64,000 bases of DNA from Streptomyces tailanensis (GTDB lineage Bacteria > Actinomycetota > Actinomycetes > Streptomycetales > Streptomycetaceae), in assembly GCF_008386495.1 (NCBI RefSeq), contig NZ_VTHJ01000006.1, forward strand, positions 141,539-205,538, read 5' to 3'. Below are positions 28,395 to 37,523 of the stretch, piece by piece. The notes below the pieces were generated by a model that searched no databases, was not told the DNA's origin, and was given only the letters and a program-made list of their open reading frames with translations. The stretch's first letter is position 1. Every line of letters begins with the position of its first letter. The position numbers were made by a program, and so were the translations under genes.

Positions 28395-29819
28395 ATGGAG
28401 TGGTTCACCGCACCCGACTACTGGCTGAGCCGACTGCTCTTCCAGCGGGCCTTGGCCGTGATCTACCTGGTCGCCTTTCTGGGGGCCGCCCTGCAGTTCC
28501 GGGCACTGCTCGGGGAGCGCGGCATGCTGCCGATCCCCCGCTTCGTCGAGCGGGTTCCGTTCCGGCACTCGCCGAGCGTGTTCCACTTCCACTACTCGGA
28601 CCGTTTCTTCGCGGCGTGGGCCTGGGCGGGCTGCGCGGTGTCGCTGGCGCTGGTGGCGGGGCTGGACTCGTGGCTTCCGCTGTGGGCCGGGATGCTGCTG
28701 TGGCTGGTGCCGTGGGTGATGTACCTGTCGATCGTGAACGTGGGTCAGACCTGGTACTCGTTCGGCTGGGAGTCCCTGCTCCTGGAGGTCGGTTTCCTGG
28801 CCGTGTTCCTGGGCAACGCCGAGGTGGCGCCGCCGATCGTGGTGCTGTTCCTGCTGCGCTGGGTGCTGTTCCGGGTGGAGTTCGGCGCCGGGCTGATCAA
28901 GATGCGCGGCGACGCGTGCTGGCGGAAGCTGACCTGCCTGGACTACCACCACGAGACCCAGCCGATGCCGGGCCCGCTGAGCTGGTTCTTCCACCATCTC
29001 CCGAGGCCGTTCCACCGGGTCGAGGTGGCCGCCAACCACGTCACCCAACTCGTCGTCCCGGTCCTGCTGTTCACCCCGCAGCCGATCGCGACGGCCGCCG
29101 CCTCGCTGATGATCCTGACCCAGCTGTGGCTGGTGCTGTCGGGCAACTTCGCCTGGCTGAACTGGATCACGATCGTGGTGGCCCTGTCCGCCGTCGACTT
29201 CGGGACCGGCGCACCGGACGTCCCCGACGCGTCCCGCTGGTACGAGGTCGTGGTGCTCGCGGTCGCCGCGCTGGTCCTCTGGCTCAGCTATCACCCGGTC
29301 CGCAACATGATCTCCCGCCGGCAGGTCATGAACCGTTCGTTCGACCCGCTGCACCTGGTCAACACCTACGGGGCGTTCGGCAGTGTCAGCCGGGTGCGGT
29401 ACGAGGTGGTCGTCGAGGGGACGGCGGACGACGCGCCGCGCGAGGACTCGCACTGGCTGGAGTACGAGTTCAAGGGCAAACCGGGTGATCTATGGCACTG
29501 GCCGCGCCAGTTCGCTCCGTACCATCTGCGGCTGGACTGGCTGATGTGGTTCGCGGGGCTCTCCCCCGCCTACGCCGCGCCCTGGTTCGGGGCCCTGGTG
29601 GAGCGCCTCCTGGAGAACGACTCCGACACGCTCCGGCTGCTGCGCCGCTCGCCCTTCCCCGCCGACGCCCCGCCCCGCTTCGTCCGCGCCCGGCTCTTCC
29701 GCTACCGCTACACGACCTGGCGGGAGTTGCGGGAGACGGGTGCGTGCTGGGAGCGGACGTACGTACGGGAGTTCATGCCGCCGAGCCGGTTGGCCACGGC
29801 GGCCGCGGGGCGGTCGTAG
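28395..29819 (+). CDS. Lipase maturation factor-like membrane protein
   Basis: 474 aa from the ATG at 28395. About eight TM helices occupy the first 330 residues. LLLEVGFLAVFLG, WVLFRVEFGAGLIKMRGD and CLDYHHETQPMP are characteristic of the LMF1/LMF2 family, and the C-terminal soluble part (350-474) has the expected FKGKPGD and PYHLRLDWLMWF blocks. In animals LMF1 helps lipases fold in the ER; the bacterial role is unknown, with export or membrane lipid enzymes as speculation. Monocistronic as far as seen. Confidence 0.88.
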   Translation: MEWFTAPDYWLSRLLFQRALAVIYLVAFLGAALQFRALLGERGMLPIPRFVERVPFRHSPSVFHFHYSDRFFAAWAWAGCAVSLALVAGLDSWLPLWAGMLLWLVPWVMYLSIVNVGQTWYSFGWESLLLEVGFLAVFLGNAEVAPPIVVLFLLRWVLFRVEFGAGLIKMRGDACWRKLTCLDYHHETQPMPGPLSWFFHHLPRPFHRVEVAANHVTQLVVPVLLFTPQPIATAAASLMILTQLWLVLSGNFAWLNWITIVVALSAVDFGTGAPDVPDASRWYEVVVLAVAALVLWLSYHPVRNMISRRQVMNRSFDPLHLVNTYGAFGSVSRVRYEVVVEGTADDAPREDSHWLEYEFKGKPGDLWHWPRQFAPYHLRLDWLMWFAGLSPAYAAPWFGALVERLLENDSDTLRLLRRSPFPADAPPRFVRARLFRYRYTTWRELRETGACWERTYVREFMPPSRLATAAAGRS

Positions 29820-29978
29820 AACCCGGGCCGGCTGTCCTCAAGGGCGGCTTTCTTCACGGCGGCCTCTCGACGTGGCGCCGTCGCACAGGGCACAGTGCTC
29901 CTCTGTACTCGACCGTTACTCGCGGGTACACCTCCGTCGCGTCCTGATCGACGCACACGACATCGACAGGGAGCGCCC

Positions 29979-31325
29979 GTGACCAGCTGGGTCGGCCGGA
30001 CCGCCGCCGAGATCGCCACCGCCGTACAAGAGAAGCGGGTCACGCCGCGTGCGGTGGTGGCGGAGCATCTCGCGCGGATCGAGGCGCTGGACGGGCGGAT
30101 CGGGGCGTTCCGCAAGGTGCGGGCGGAGGCGGCCCTGGCCGAGGCCGACGAGGTGGGCAACCGGTCCGACCTGGCCGAACTCCCCCTGGCGGGCGTGCCG
30201 GTGGCGGTCAAGGACAACCTCGCCGTACACGGTGAGGCCACCCGGAACGGGTCCGCCGCGACGCCGGACACCCCGGCCGGGGACGATCACGTCACGGTGG
30301 CCCGGCTGCGGGCGGCGGGCGCGGTGGTCGTGGGCCTGACGAACGTGCCGGAGCTGTGTGTCTTCGGCACCACGGACGGGGTGCACGGCACCGCCCGCAA
30401 CCCGTGGGACCCCTCGCGCACGACCGGCGGTTCGTCGGGCGGCAGCGCGGCCGCGGTCGCCGCCGGGCTGGTGCCGATCGCACTCGGCAACGACGGGATG
30501 GGCTCGCTGCGCATACCGGCCGCCAACTGCGGTCTGGTGGGCCTCAAGCCCGGCTTCGGGGTCGTCCCGGCGGACATCGGGCACGGCGACTGGTTCGGCA
30601 TGTCGGAGAACGGGCCGCTCGCGACGACCGTCGAGGACGCCCGGCTGATGTTCCAGGTGCTGGCGGGTACGGAGATCACCCGGCCGTCCGGGCCCCCGTC
30701 CCCCCGCCGCATCGCCCTCTCCGTGCGCAGCCCCCTGGTCGGCGTGACCGTCTCCCGGCCGTACGCCGATGCCGCGCGCCGGGCGGCCGACCTGCTCGCC
30801 GGGGCCGGGCATCAGGTCCGGCCCGCCGATCCGCCGTACCCCGTCTGGCTGGGCACGACGTCGCTGGCGCACTGGACGGCGGGCACCGCGGTGGACGCCG
30901 AGGGCCTCGATCCCCGGCTGCTCACCCGGCGGACCCGTGTGCACGCGGCCGTGGGGCGCCGCTTCGTGGAGGGGGTCCGCAAGGGCGAGCGCCGGGAGCG
31001 GTTGCGCCGCCGCATGGAGCCGTTCTTCGCCGAGCACGAGGTGCTGCTCACCCCCGCGCTCGCCCGGCGAGGGCCCGCGGCCGCGAACTGGCACGAGCGG
31101 GGGTGGCTGCGCAATCTGCTGGTGAACACCAACTACTCGCCGCTGACACCGCCGTGGAACCTGACGGGTTGGCCGGCGCTCTCGGTGCCGTTCGGCACGC
31201 TCCCGTCGGGCGCGCCCTGCGCGGTGCAGTTGGTGGGCCGCCCGGGTGCCGAGCTGGAACTGCTGGGGCTGGCACGGCAGTTGGAGATTCTGCGTCCGTG
31301 GCAGCGGACGGCGCCGATCGGTTAA
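29979..31325 (+). CDS. Amidase-signature family hydrolase
   Basis: 448 aa from the GTG at 29979 (AGGGAG upstream). The Ser-cisSer-Lys triad is visible: K78 in VAVKDN, the TTGGSSGGS loop with S152/S153, and nucleophile S176 in GMGSLRIP (family usual DGGGS; one Gly is Met here). It would hydrolyse a carboxamide, perhaps indoleacetamide-type or a GatA-like substrate, but there is no gatB/gatC beside it, so the tRNA role is unlikely. Confidence 0.9.
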   Translation: MTSWVGRTAAEIATAVQEKRVTPRAVVAEHLARIEALDGRIGAFRKVRAEAALAEADEVGNRSDLAELPLAGVPVAVKDNLAVHGEATRNGSAATPDTPAGDDHVTVARLRAAGAVVVGLTNVPELCVFGTTDGVHGTARNPWDPSRTTGGSSGGSAAAVAAGLVPIALGNDGMGSLRIPAANCGLVGLKPGFGVVPADIGHGDWFGMSENGPLATTVEDARLMFQVLAGTEITRPSGPPSPRRIALSVRSPLVGVTVSRPYADAARRAADLLAGAGHQVRPADPPYPVWLGTTSLAHWTAGTAVDAEGLDPRLLTRRTRVHAAVGRRFVEGVRKGERRERLRRRMEPFFAEHEVLLTPALARRGPAAANWHERGWLRNLLVNTNYSPLTPPWNLTGWPALSVPFGTLPSGAPCAVQLVGRPGAELELLGLARQLEILRPWQRTAPIG

Positions 31326-31683
31326 TACGCATAAGGCCGCTTTAGCTCGATCGTGTGATGGTCGGCTTCCGGGCTTGCGGTGCACTGGGCCGACCGGGTT
31401 AGCGTTGCTGTGCGATCTGGGACGCCGGGTGCGGTGCCAGCGTGCGAGGCCCCTGCTCCACCGGAGTGATGGCTCAGGGCCTCCCCGTCGCCTCTGGCCG
31501 CACCCACCTGGCCAGGTCGCGCAGAGAACCGGCCTCCCGGGCCAGGACCACGGACAGGATCCATGTCGCCGCCCCGGGGTCGAGTACGCCGGGGATCAGT
31601 GCGCCCAAGACCGTTCGGGGCGTGCGGCTGAACGGGGCTCACTCCCGCTCAGCCCAGAGGAACGGTGAGGTAGGCGGAGGCGA
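31326..31683. other. Decayed stretch with short coding remnants
   Basis: No intact gene. On the minus strand a remnant ending at 31474 reads plausibly (RTVLGALIPGVLDPG...AREAGSLRDLARWVRPEATG) for about 55 codons and then stops. Frames are broken and codon bias is weak. Probably the remains of former genes. Confidence 0.3.
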
Positions 31684-31767
31684 CTACGGTCCGTGGTCGT
31701 CTTCGGCGCGGTGCCAGAAGGGCCAGATCCGCGGCCAGTCCTCGGCGGTGGCTTCTCTGATCTGCAT
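31684..31767 (-). pseudogene. N-terminal fragment of a GNAT acetyltransferase
   Basis: ATG at 31767 gives MQIREATAEDWPRIWPFWHR, the typical start of a phosphinothricin-acetyltransferase-like GNAT, but a TAG follows after 27 codons. The adjoining frame briefly continues with VVASAYL, also typical of that family. No full gene remains. Confidence 0.45.
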
Positions 31768-31828
31768 GGGCGTGAGTCTGGCACGCCCATGCAGACGACG
31801 ATCACGACGGTGACGACCGGGAATCCGG

Positions 31829-32002
31829 TCAGTCCACGCTGGGCAGGATGTGGGGCTCGGCGAGGTCGTCCTCGTAGCCCGCCAGGCGGATGGGTGCGGA
31901 CCTGGCCCACACGTCCAGACTGCCGAGTTCCTTCTCCGAACGGCCGCCGCGCTCCGTGCGTTCCTTGGGGCGCTGATCGCGATTCGTCTTCTCCGGTGTC
32001 AC
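31829..32002 (-). CDS. Small conserved-looking 57-aa hydrophilic protein
   Basis: GTG start at 32002, 6 bp after a strong AAGGAG (32009-32014). It encodes 57 aa: a charged N-terminal half (TPEKTNRDQRPKERTERGGR) and a C-terminal half with LDVWARSAPIRLAGYEDD and the ending HILPSVD. Codon third positions are G/C-rich, unlike the broken frames around it. No signal peptide, TM or known domain. I believe similar small proteins occur in other streptomycetes but cannot confirm it here; function unknown. Confidence 0.65.
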   Translation of the reverse strand: MTPEKTNRDQRPKERTERGGRSEKELGSLDVWARSAPIRLAGYEDDLAEPHILPSVD

Positions 32003-32494
32003 CGCGCACTCCTTATGTGTCGGTCACCCTCGGGACGTCGGCTCCAGCCTGCCGCTGTGCGCCTGACGTCCGCTCGGGTCTGAGTCGATGTCAGTTCGGA
32101 CGCGGTGGCGCCGTATCGCTTGGGCGGAGCAGGCCGTGGTGACCGGCTTGTCCCGGGACGGACCGTGGGTGTGGGTGGGACCCATATCAAGCTGTCCGTC
32201 CAGTACAGAGTAACCAAATGAGCGGGTGCCCGCTCGATGGGGCTGAAAACAAGAGGTAACCGACTGGAGTCTTTCCGCTCACATCAGGCTCGACCGTATG
32301 GCATTTCGCCCGTTCTTGTTACGTTTACACCACCCGTTCGGCGCAGTGCTCGAACTGCGCGCCCGACCCGCGAACCATCGGATCGCTGCCCTCGGCACGC
32401 AGTTCAGGTCCTGTTGGCCGAATCGCAAGCCGACCATGATCTGGTGATGTACCGCAACGGCATTTCTCGTGGGCGGACTCGGGAGGACCGACGC
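32003..32494. other. Gap with no recognised gene
   Basis: 492 bp upstream of both the 57-aa gene and the HD-like gene. It is lower in G+C than its surroundings, and short frames on both strands lack coding bias. It presumably holds both promoters. An AT-rich patch around 32195-32260 and CCGTTCTTGTTACGTTTACA (32309-32328) are the only promoter-like parts. Confidence 0.3.
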
Positions 32495-33013
32495 ATGGAG
32501 CTGCGCAGCGTCGAGGAGCTGATGGATCTGCTGCACGCCTGCCGGGGCGGCCCGGAAGGCTCGGACGGCCGCCGGGGCGCTCCGGGCCGCCCTTCGGGCG
32601 CCTCGGTCGATCCGCACGAGCACGCGCTGCAGACCGCCGCGCTGCTGCGCCGGGGGCGGCCCGCCGACAAGGAGCTCCAGGTGGCCGGTCTGGTGCACGC
32701 CATCGGGCAGCTGCTGCGGCCGGGCGACGACACCGGGCACGCGGACCTGGCAGCCGACGCGGTTCGGCCGCTACTGGGCGAGCGGGTCGCCCGTCTCATC
32801 CGCCTGTCCGCCCTCGGCCCCGACGACCTCGTACGGCGGCACGCGGGCGGCTGGGTCGACGCCGCGCTCGTCGAGGACGTGCTGACACTACGACAGGCGG
32901 ACGAGGCGGGCCGGTGCCCCGGGGTCGACGCCGGGGTCCTGGAGGACTGGCGCACGGTGCTGGAGCTGGTGGCGGAGCGGGCCGCCGGGCGGGCGGGCCG
33001 GGTGCGGGCGTAG
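32495..33013 (+). CDS. HD-domain-like protein with degenerate active site
   Basis: 172 aa from the ATG at 32495 after GGGAGGA; the frame continues upstream. VDPHEHALQTAALLRRG and KELQVAGLVHAIGQLL resemble the HD-fold proteins related to PhnZ and inositol oxygenases, but the family HD pair reads H68-A69 and the following GH is GQ. Later acidic and histidine residues (HADLAADAVRPLLG) remain. It may bind a ligand or partner without hydrolysis or oxygenation. Monocistronic. Confidence 0.7.
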   Translation: MELRSVEELMDLLHACRGGPEGSDGRRGAPGRPSGASVDPHEHALQTAALLRRGRPADKELQVAGLVHAIGQLLRPGDDTGHADLAADAVRPLLGERVARLIRLSALGPDDLVRRHAGGWVDAALVEDVLTLRQADEAGRCPGVDAGVLEDWRTVLELVAERAAGRAGRVRA

Positions 33014-33061
33014 AGGGTGCTTTGAAAGCCCCGCACAGCACCCCGGCGCCCCGGCCTGCCT

Positions 33062-34561
33062 TCACCACTTGCCGGGCAGGTAGTCCTTCATGAAGACGCC
33101 GTAGAGGTCCTCGCCCTGTTCGCCGCGGACGATGGGGTCGTAGACGCGGGCCGCGCCGTCGACGAGGTCGAGCGGGGCGTGGAAGCCGGCCTCGGCCAGG
33201 CGCAGCTTGTCGTAGTGCGGGCGCTCGTCGGTGATCCAGCCGGTGTCGACGGAGGTCATCAGGATGCCGTCGGTGTCGAACATCTCCTGCGCGCTGGTCC
33301 GCGTGACCATGTTCATGGCGGCCTTCGCGGCGTTGGTGTTCGGGTGGCCCGCGCCCTTGTAGCCGCGGCTGAACACCCCTTCCATCGCCGAGACGTTGAC
33401 GACGTACGCGCGCTTGCTGGGCGCCTTGCACGCGGCGTCGGCCATCGCCGAACGCAGCTTACTGATCAGGATGAACGGCGCCGTGTAGTTGCACAGCTGG
33501 GTCTCAAGGAGCTCCACCGGGGAGATCTGCTCGATGGACTGCACCCAGGTGTTGCTGTCGACGACGTCGGGGACCAGTCCGCCCGCGTCGATGGCGGTGC
33601 CGTCGAGGTGCTTGGCGACGCTCGCGTTGCCCGCGACCAGGGCGAGGTCGGCGACCTTCTGCGCGTCGAGTCCGCTGCTGCCGAGGGGGAGCGCGGCGAG
33701 GCCGTCGACGGCGCCGGAACCGAAGGCGCCGATGACGTGGTGGGCGGGGAGTTCACCGGCCGGCAGCGGGGCGCTCTCGCCCTCGACGAGCGCGGCGTAC
33801 GCGGAGGGCAGACGGCGCACGGTCTGGGTCGCGTTGTTGATCAGGATGTCGAGCGGGCCCTGCTCGGTGAGCTGGTCGGCCAGGGCCACCGCCTGGGCCG
33901 GGTCGCGCAGGTCGATGCCGACGACCTCCAGGCGGTGGATCCAGTCCGCCGAGTCGTCCATGGCCTTGAAACGGCGGATGGCGTCCTTCGGGAACCGCGT
34001 GGTGATCGTGGTGTGCGCGCCGTCGCGAAGCAGCCGCAGCGCGATGTACATGCCGATCTTGGCGCGGCCGCCGGTGAGCAGGGCGCGCTTGCCCGTGAGG
34101 TCGGCGCGGGCATCGCGGCGGGCGCGGTTCTCCGCGGCGCAGTCCTGGCAGAGCTGGTGGTAGAAGTAGTCGACCTCGACGTAGCGGGTCTTGCAGACGT
34201 AGCAGGAGCGGGGGCGCTGGAGTATCCCCGCGATGCGGCCGGCCTCGGTCACGGACGACGGCAGGATGCCCTCGGTCTCGTCGTCGATGCGCTGGGCGGA
34301 GCCGGTGGCGGTGGCCTCGGTGACCGCCTTGTCGTTCGCGGTCTTGGCGGCGCGGCGTTCCTGGCGGCGGCGCTGCTTCACGGTGCGGTAGATGCCGGCT
34401 GTGGCGCGGCGTACCGTGATCGCGTCGGGGTGGTCGACGTCCAGCTCGTCGAGCTCCTCGAGCACGCTGAGGCAGACGGCGAGTCGGTCGGGGTCGATGC
34501 CCCGGCCGTACGACGCCTCGGCCGTGGCGGAGGTCGCCTGCCCGTCTTCTGTCACCGTCAT
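33062..34561 (-). CDS. SDR oxidoreductase with N-terminal zinc ribbon
   Basis: 499 aa. An unusual N-terminal extension (1-155) includes a basic helical stretch (VKQRRRQERRAAK) and a four-Cys zinc ribbon (C120, C123, C138, C141). The Rossmann SDR part starts at LLTGGRAKIGMYIA (162-174), with NNATQT as the adenine/structural block; the usual Y-x3-K is hard to place (YKGAGHPNTNAAKAAM keeps Y and K further apart). So it is a divergent SDR and activity is not certain. It lies after the WS/DGAT gene on the same strand but beyond that gene's terminator. Confidence 0.78.
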   Translation of the reverse strand: MTVTEDGQATSATAEASYGRGIDPDRLAVCLSVLEELDELDVDHPDAITVRRATAGIYRTVKQRRRQERRAAKTANDKAVTEATATGSAQRIDDETEGILPSSVTEAGRIAGILQRPRSCYVCKTRYVEVDYFYHQLCQDCAAENRARRDARADLTGKRALLTGGRAKIGMYIALRLLRDGAHTTITTRFPKDAIRRFKAMDDSADWIHRLEVVGIDLRDPAQAVALADQLTEQGPLDILINNATQTVRRLPSAYAALVEGESAPLPAGELPAHHVIGAFGSGAVDGLAALPLGSSGLDAQKVADLALVAGNASVAKHLDGTAIDAGGLVPDVVDSNTWVQSIEQISPVELLETQLCNYTAPFILISKLRSAMADAACKAPSKRAYVVNVSAMEGVFSRGYKGAGHPNTNAAKAAMNMVTRTSAQEMFDTDGILMTSVDTGWITDERPHYDKLRLAEAGFHAPLDLVDGAARVYDPIVRGEQGEDLYGVFMKDYLPGKW

Positions 34562-34650
34562 CGTGCTGCCGTTCCTTGGGGTCGCCTGCGGCGCGGGGGC
34601 CGTGTGTGCTGTTCGAACGCGGAATTCTACGGAGCGGCGGGCCTGGGCAC

Positions 34651-34675
34651 CAAAAACCGGGTTTCACCCCGGTGG
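34651..34675 (-). terminator. Intrinsic terminator directly after the WS/DGAT stop
   Basis: On the minus strand ACCGGG-GTGAAA-CCCGGT is followed by TTTTTGG; the stem begins 2 bases after the stop codon. Confidence 0.8.
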
Positions 34676-36010
34676 TCAGGGGGCGCAGGCTGTCAGGAGG
34701 GCCTCCGCCTCCTGGGAGAGCGCCTTGCCCAGGAGTTCGAGGTCCGGGACTGCCTCCCCGTCGGCGACCAGGCCGTAGTGCACGCGGCCGCGATACGTCG
34801 AGACGGCTACGGCGAGGGACTGGCCGTACGCCAGCGGAGCGAGGGGGTAGACCTCGGTGAGGGGGCAGCCGCCGAGGTGGAGGCCGAGGCTGGGGAGGGG
34901 GACGCTGGTGACGAGGATGTCGAACCAGAGTCGGGCGGCCTGGCTCACCAAGGGCCCGCCCAGGCGGTGGCCGAGGGGCGGGACGTGGTCGGCCAGGAGG
35001 GCCACCGCGCCGGCACCCCGGTTGGGCCCGGCGTCCTTGTTGCGGTCCATCGCCGTACGGACCGTGCGCAGGCGGCCCAGCGGGTCGGGATCGTCGACGG
35101 GGAGTTTCATCAGATAGCCGGAGAGCCGGTTGCCCTGAGGGTGCGCGGTGCGGGGTCGGCGCTTGGAGACGGGGATGAGGGCCCGGGGCGCGACCCCGTC
35201 GCTGCCGTCCCCGCGCTCGTCGAGCCAGCGCCGCAGCGCGCCGGCGACGACGGCGATGAGGACGTCGTTGACGGTGCCGCCGACGGTCTTGCGGATCCGG
35301 TGCACGTCGTCGAGGTCCAGGGCCACACCGACGGTGCGGCGGGTACCGCTCGGCTCGGAGGTGAGCGCCGCCGAGGACCGGGCACCCAGCGTCGTACGGG
35401 CGACGGCGGCGCCGATGTCGAGGGCGCGGCCGAGGTCGGAGAGCGTGCCCCGGACGAGGGACGGCAGGTTGCGCACCTCGCCGATGAGTCCCCGGGATGG
35501 CTCCACCGGGCGCGGCCGGGGCGCGGGCATGTCGATCGGGTCCATGACGGCGGCGGCGAGCGTCAGCGCCCGCAGCCCGTCGGCCAGGGCGTGGTGGAAC
35601 TTGAACAGCACGGCGAAGGAGGTGCCGTCCTGCCCCGGCAGGACATGTGCCTCCCACGGCGGCCGACCGCGCTCCAGCGGGCGCTCCATCAGCCGCCCGG
35701 CCACCGCGTGGAAGTCGGCGGTCGGCGCGTGCAGCCGTACGTGGTCGAAGGGCTCGAAGTCCACGACCGGCTCACGGGTCGCGCCGCCGAAGGCCAGGGG
35801 CAGCCGTACGTCCGGGAACCACACGTCCCGGATCCTCATCCGCAGCCCGGGCACCGCGGCGGCCCTGGCGGCGAGCAGGTCGGCGGCGTCGGCGCCCGCG
35901 GTGGGCGAGTTCGCCGTGAAGACGCCGAGGGCGGCCAGGTGCATCGGGTGGTCGGCGGACTCGATGTTCCAGAACGCCAGGTCGAGTGGTGCGAGCAGGT
36001 CAGAAGTCAA
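34676..36010 (-). CDS. Wax ester synthase/diacylglycerol acyltransferase
   Basis: 444 aa starting at TTG (36010). PPWE (117-120), active-site HHALADG (H139, H140, D144, G145), GGTVNDVLIA and SVPLPSLGLHLGG are the full WS/DGAT signature. It esterifies diacylglycerol (or fatty alcohols) with acyl-CoA, making the triacylglycerol stores of streptomycetes. From position and sequence I take it to be the SCO0958-type enzyme, the main DGAT of S. coelicolor as recalled. Upstream -35-like TTGACC sits near 36065. Confidence 0.92.
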   Translation of the reverse strand: MTSDLLAPLDLAFWNIESADHPMHLAALGVFTANSPTAGADAADLLAARAAAVPGLRMRIRDVWFPDVRLPLAFGGATREPVVDFEPFDHVRLHAPTADFHAVAGRLMERPLERGRPPWEAHVLPGQDGTSFAVLFKFHHALADGLRALTLAAAVMDPIDMPAPRPRPVEPSRGLIGEVRNLPSLVRGTLSDLGRALDIGAAVARTTLGARSSAALTSEPSGTRRTVGVALDLDDVHRIRKTVGGTVNDVLIAVVAGALRRWLDERGDGSDGVAPRALIPVSKRRPRTAHPQGNRLSGYLMKLPVDDPDPLGRLRTVRTAMDRNKDAGPNRGAGAVALLADHVPPLGHRLGGPLVSQAARLWFDILVTSVPLPSLGLHLGGCPLTEVYPLAPLAYGQSLAVAVSTYRGRVHYGLVADGEAVPDLELLGKALSQEAEALLTACAP

Positions 36011-36109
36011 TGGCTTGCCTCGCGTCGACGATGGGTGAGTCAGTAGTCAATCGCCATTGCCCGATTACGGTCAAGTACGATCAAGCTACGCACAGTTAAC
36101 AACAGATTA

Positions 36110-36137
36110 AGTCCCGCCTCGGTGAAAAGGCGGGACT
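36110..36137 (-). terminator. Terminator of the glgA-glgC transcript
   Basis: AGTCCCGCCT (36110-36119) and AGGCGGGACT (36128-36137) form a perfect 10-bp stem; on the minus strand it is followed by TAATCTGTTG. A second hairpin (GGCCGG-gcgat-CCGGCC, 36200-36216) lies between it and glgC. Confidence 0.8.
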
Positions 36138-36247
36138 CGTGGGGCATCTGTGGTCGACACGGTCACTCTGACACTCTGAAGGACCAGTCCGGGCGACCGG
36201 GCCGGGCGATCCGGCCGGGCGGTCAAGGGGTCATCGGGCCGAGTCGG

Positions 36248-37468
36248 CTACGGGACCCGCTGGCCCTTGCCCAGGGCGATCACTCCGCCCTTGGAGACCG
36301 TGTACAGCTCGGCGTCGCGCTCCGGGTTGACGCCGATGGTGGCGCCCGGGGGCACCTGGACGTTCTTGTCGAGGACGGCGCCACGGACGACCGCGCCCCG
36401 GCCGATGTGGACGTTGTCGTGGAGGACCGAGCCCTGGACGACCGCGCCGGGATCGACGACCACGCCCGGGGAGAGGACGGACCTCGTCACCTGGCCGCGT
36501 ATCAGACAGCCCGCGCTGATGATCGACTCGCTGGCCATGCCGCCCGCGTTGAAGCGGGCCGGGGAGAGCTGTCCGGAGCTGGTGTAGATGGGCCAGCTGC
36601 GGTTGAAGAGATTGAAGGCGGGGCGCTCGGCGATGAGGTCCATGTGGGCGTCGTAGTACGCGTCGAGGGTGCCGACGTCACGCCAGTAGCCCCGGTCGCG
36701 GGTGGTGTCGCCGGGCACGTGGTTGGCGCTGAAGTCGTACAGCTGGGCCTCGCCGCGGTCGGTGAGCTGGGGCAGGATCGAGCCGCCCATGTCGTGCACG
36801 GAGTCCTCGTCCTCGGCGTCCCGCTGCAACGCCTCGATCAGGGCCTTGGCGGTGAAGATGTAGTTGCCCATGGAGGCGAACACGGTCTCGGGGTCGTCGA
36901 CGAGGCCCGGCGGGTCGGCCGGTTTCTCCAGGAAGCGCTCGACGACCCGGCCGTCGGAGCCGGGGGTGATGACGCCGAAGGAGGAGGACTCCGTGCGCGG
37001 CACCCGTATCCCGGCGACCGTCACGCCCGCGCCGCCCTCGATGTGCTGGGCCAGCATCTGGCGGGGGTCCATGCGGTAGACATGGTCGGCACCGAAGACC
37101 GCCACATAGTCGGGCTGCTCGTCGTGGACCAGGTTCAGGGACTGCAGGAGCGCGTCCGCACTGCCCAGATACCAGCGCGGGCCGAGCCGCTGCTGGGCCG
37201 GGACGGGGGTGACGTAGTTGCCGAGCAGGCTCGACATCCGCCAGGTCGTGGTGATGTGCCGGTCCAGCGAGTGCGACTTGTACTGCGTGAGGACGCAGAT
37301 GCGCAGGATGTCCGCGTTGACGAGATTGGAGAGTACGAAGTCCACCAGGCGATACGTTCCGCCGAAGGTCACCGCGGGTTTCGCGCGGTCGGCGGTCAAG
37401 GGCATCAGCCGCTTGCCCTCACCGCCCGCCAGTACGATTCCCAGCACCGAAGGTCCACCGCGCCGCAT
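36248..37468 (-). CDS. glgC: Glucose-1-phosphate adenylyltransferase
   Basis: 406 aa, ATG at 37468 after GAGGGG. The nucleotidyltransferase start [34 protein letters not shown] block (residues 8-35), [14 protein letters not shown] and the C-terminal left-handed beta-helix hexapeptides ([15 protein letters not shown]) are complete. It makes ADP-glucose from glucose-1-phosphate and ATP. It lies 55 bp after glgA on the same strand, so the pair commits glucose to glycogen or the alpha-glucan precursor maltose-1-phosphate. Confidence 0.95.
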   Translation of the reverse strand: MRRGGPSVLGIVLAGGEGKRLMPLTADRAKPAVTFGGTYRLVDFVLSNLVNADILRICVLTQYKSHSLDRHITTTWRMSSLLGNYVTPVPAQQRLGPRWYLGSADALLQSLNLVHDEQPDYVAVFGADHVYRMDPRQMLAQHIEGGAGVTVAGIRVPRTESSSFGVITPGSDGRVVERFLEKPADPPGLVDDPETVFASMGNYIFTAKALIEALQRDAEDEDSVHDMGGSILPQLTDRGEAQLYDFSANHVPGDTTRDRGYWRDVGTLDAYYDAHMDLIAERPAFNLFNRSWPIYTSSGQLSPARFNAGGMASESIISAGCLIRGQVTRSVLSPGVVVDPGAVVQGSVLHDNVHIGRGAVVRGAVLDKNVQVPPGATIGVNPERDAELYTVSKGGVIALGKGQRVP

Positions 37469-37523
37469 GCCGCCGCCCCTCTGAGCCCGGTCGTGCCGTG
37501 CCCTGTCCTTGACACCGCTGTGC

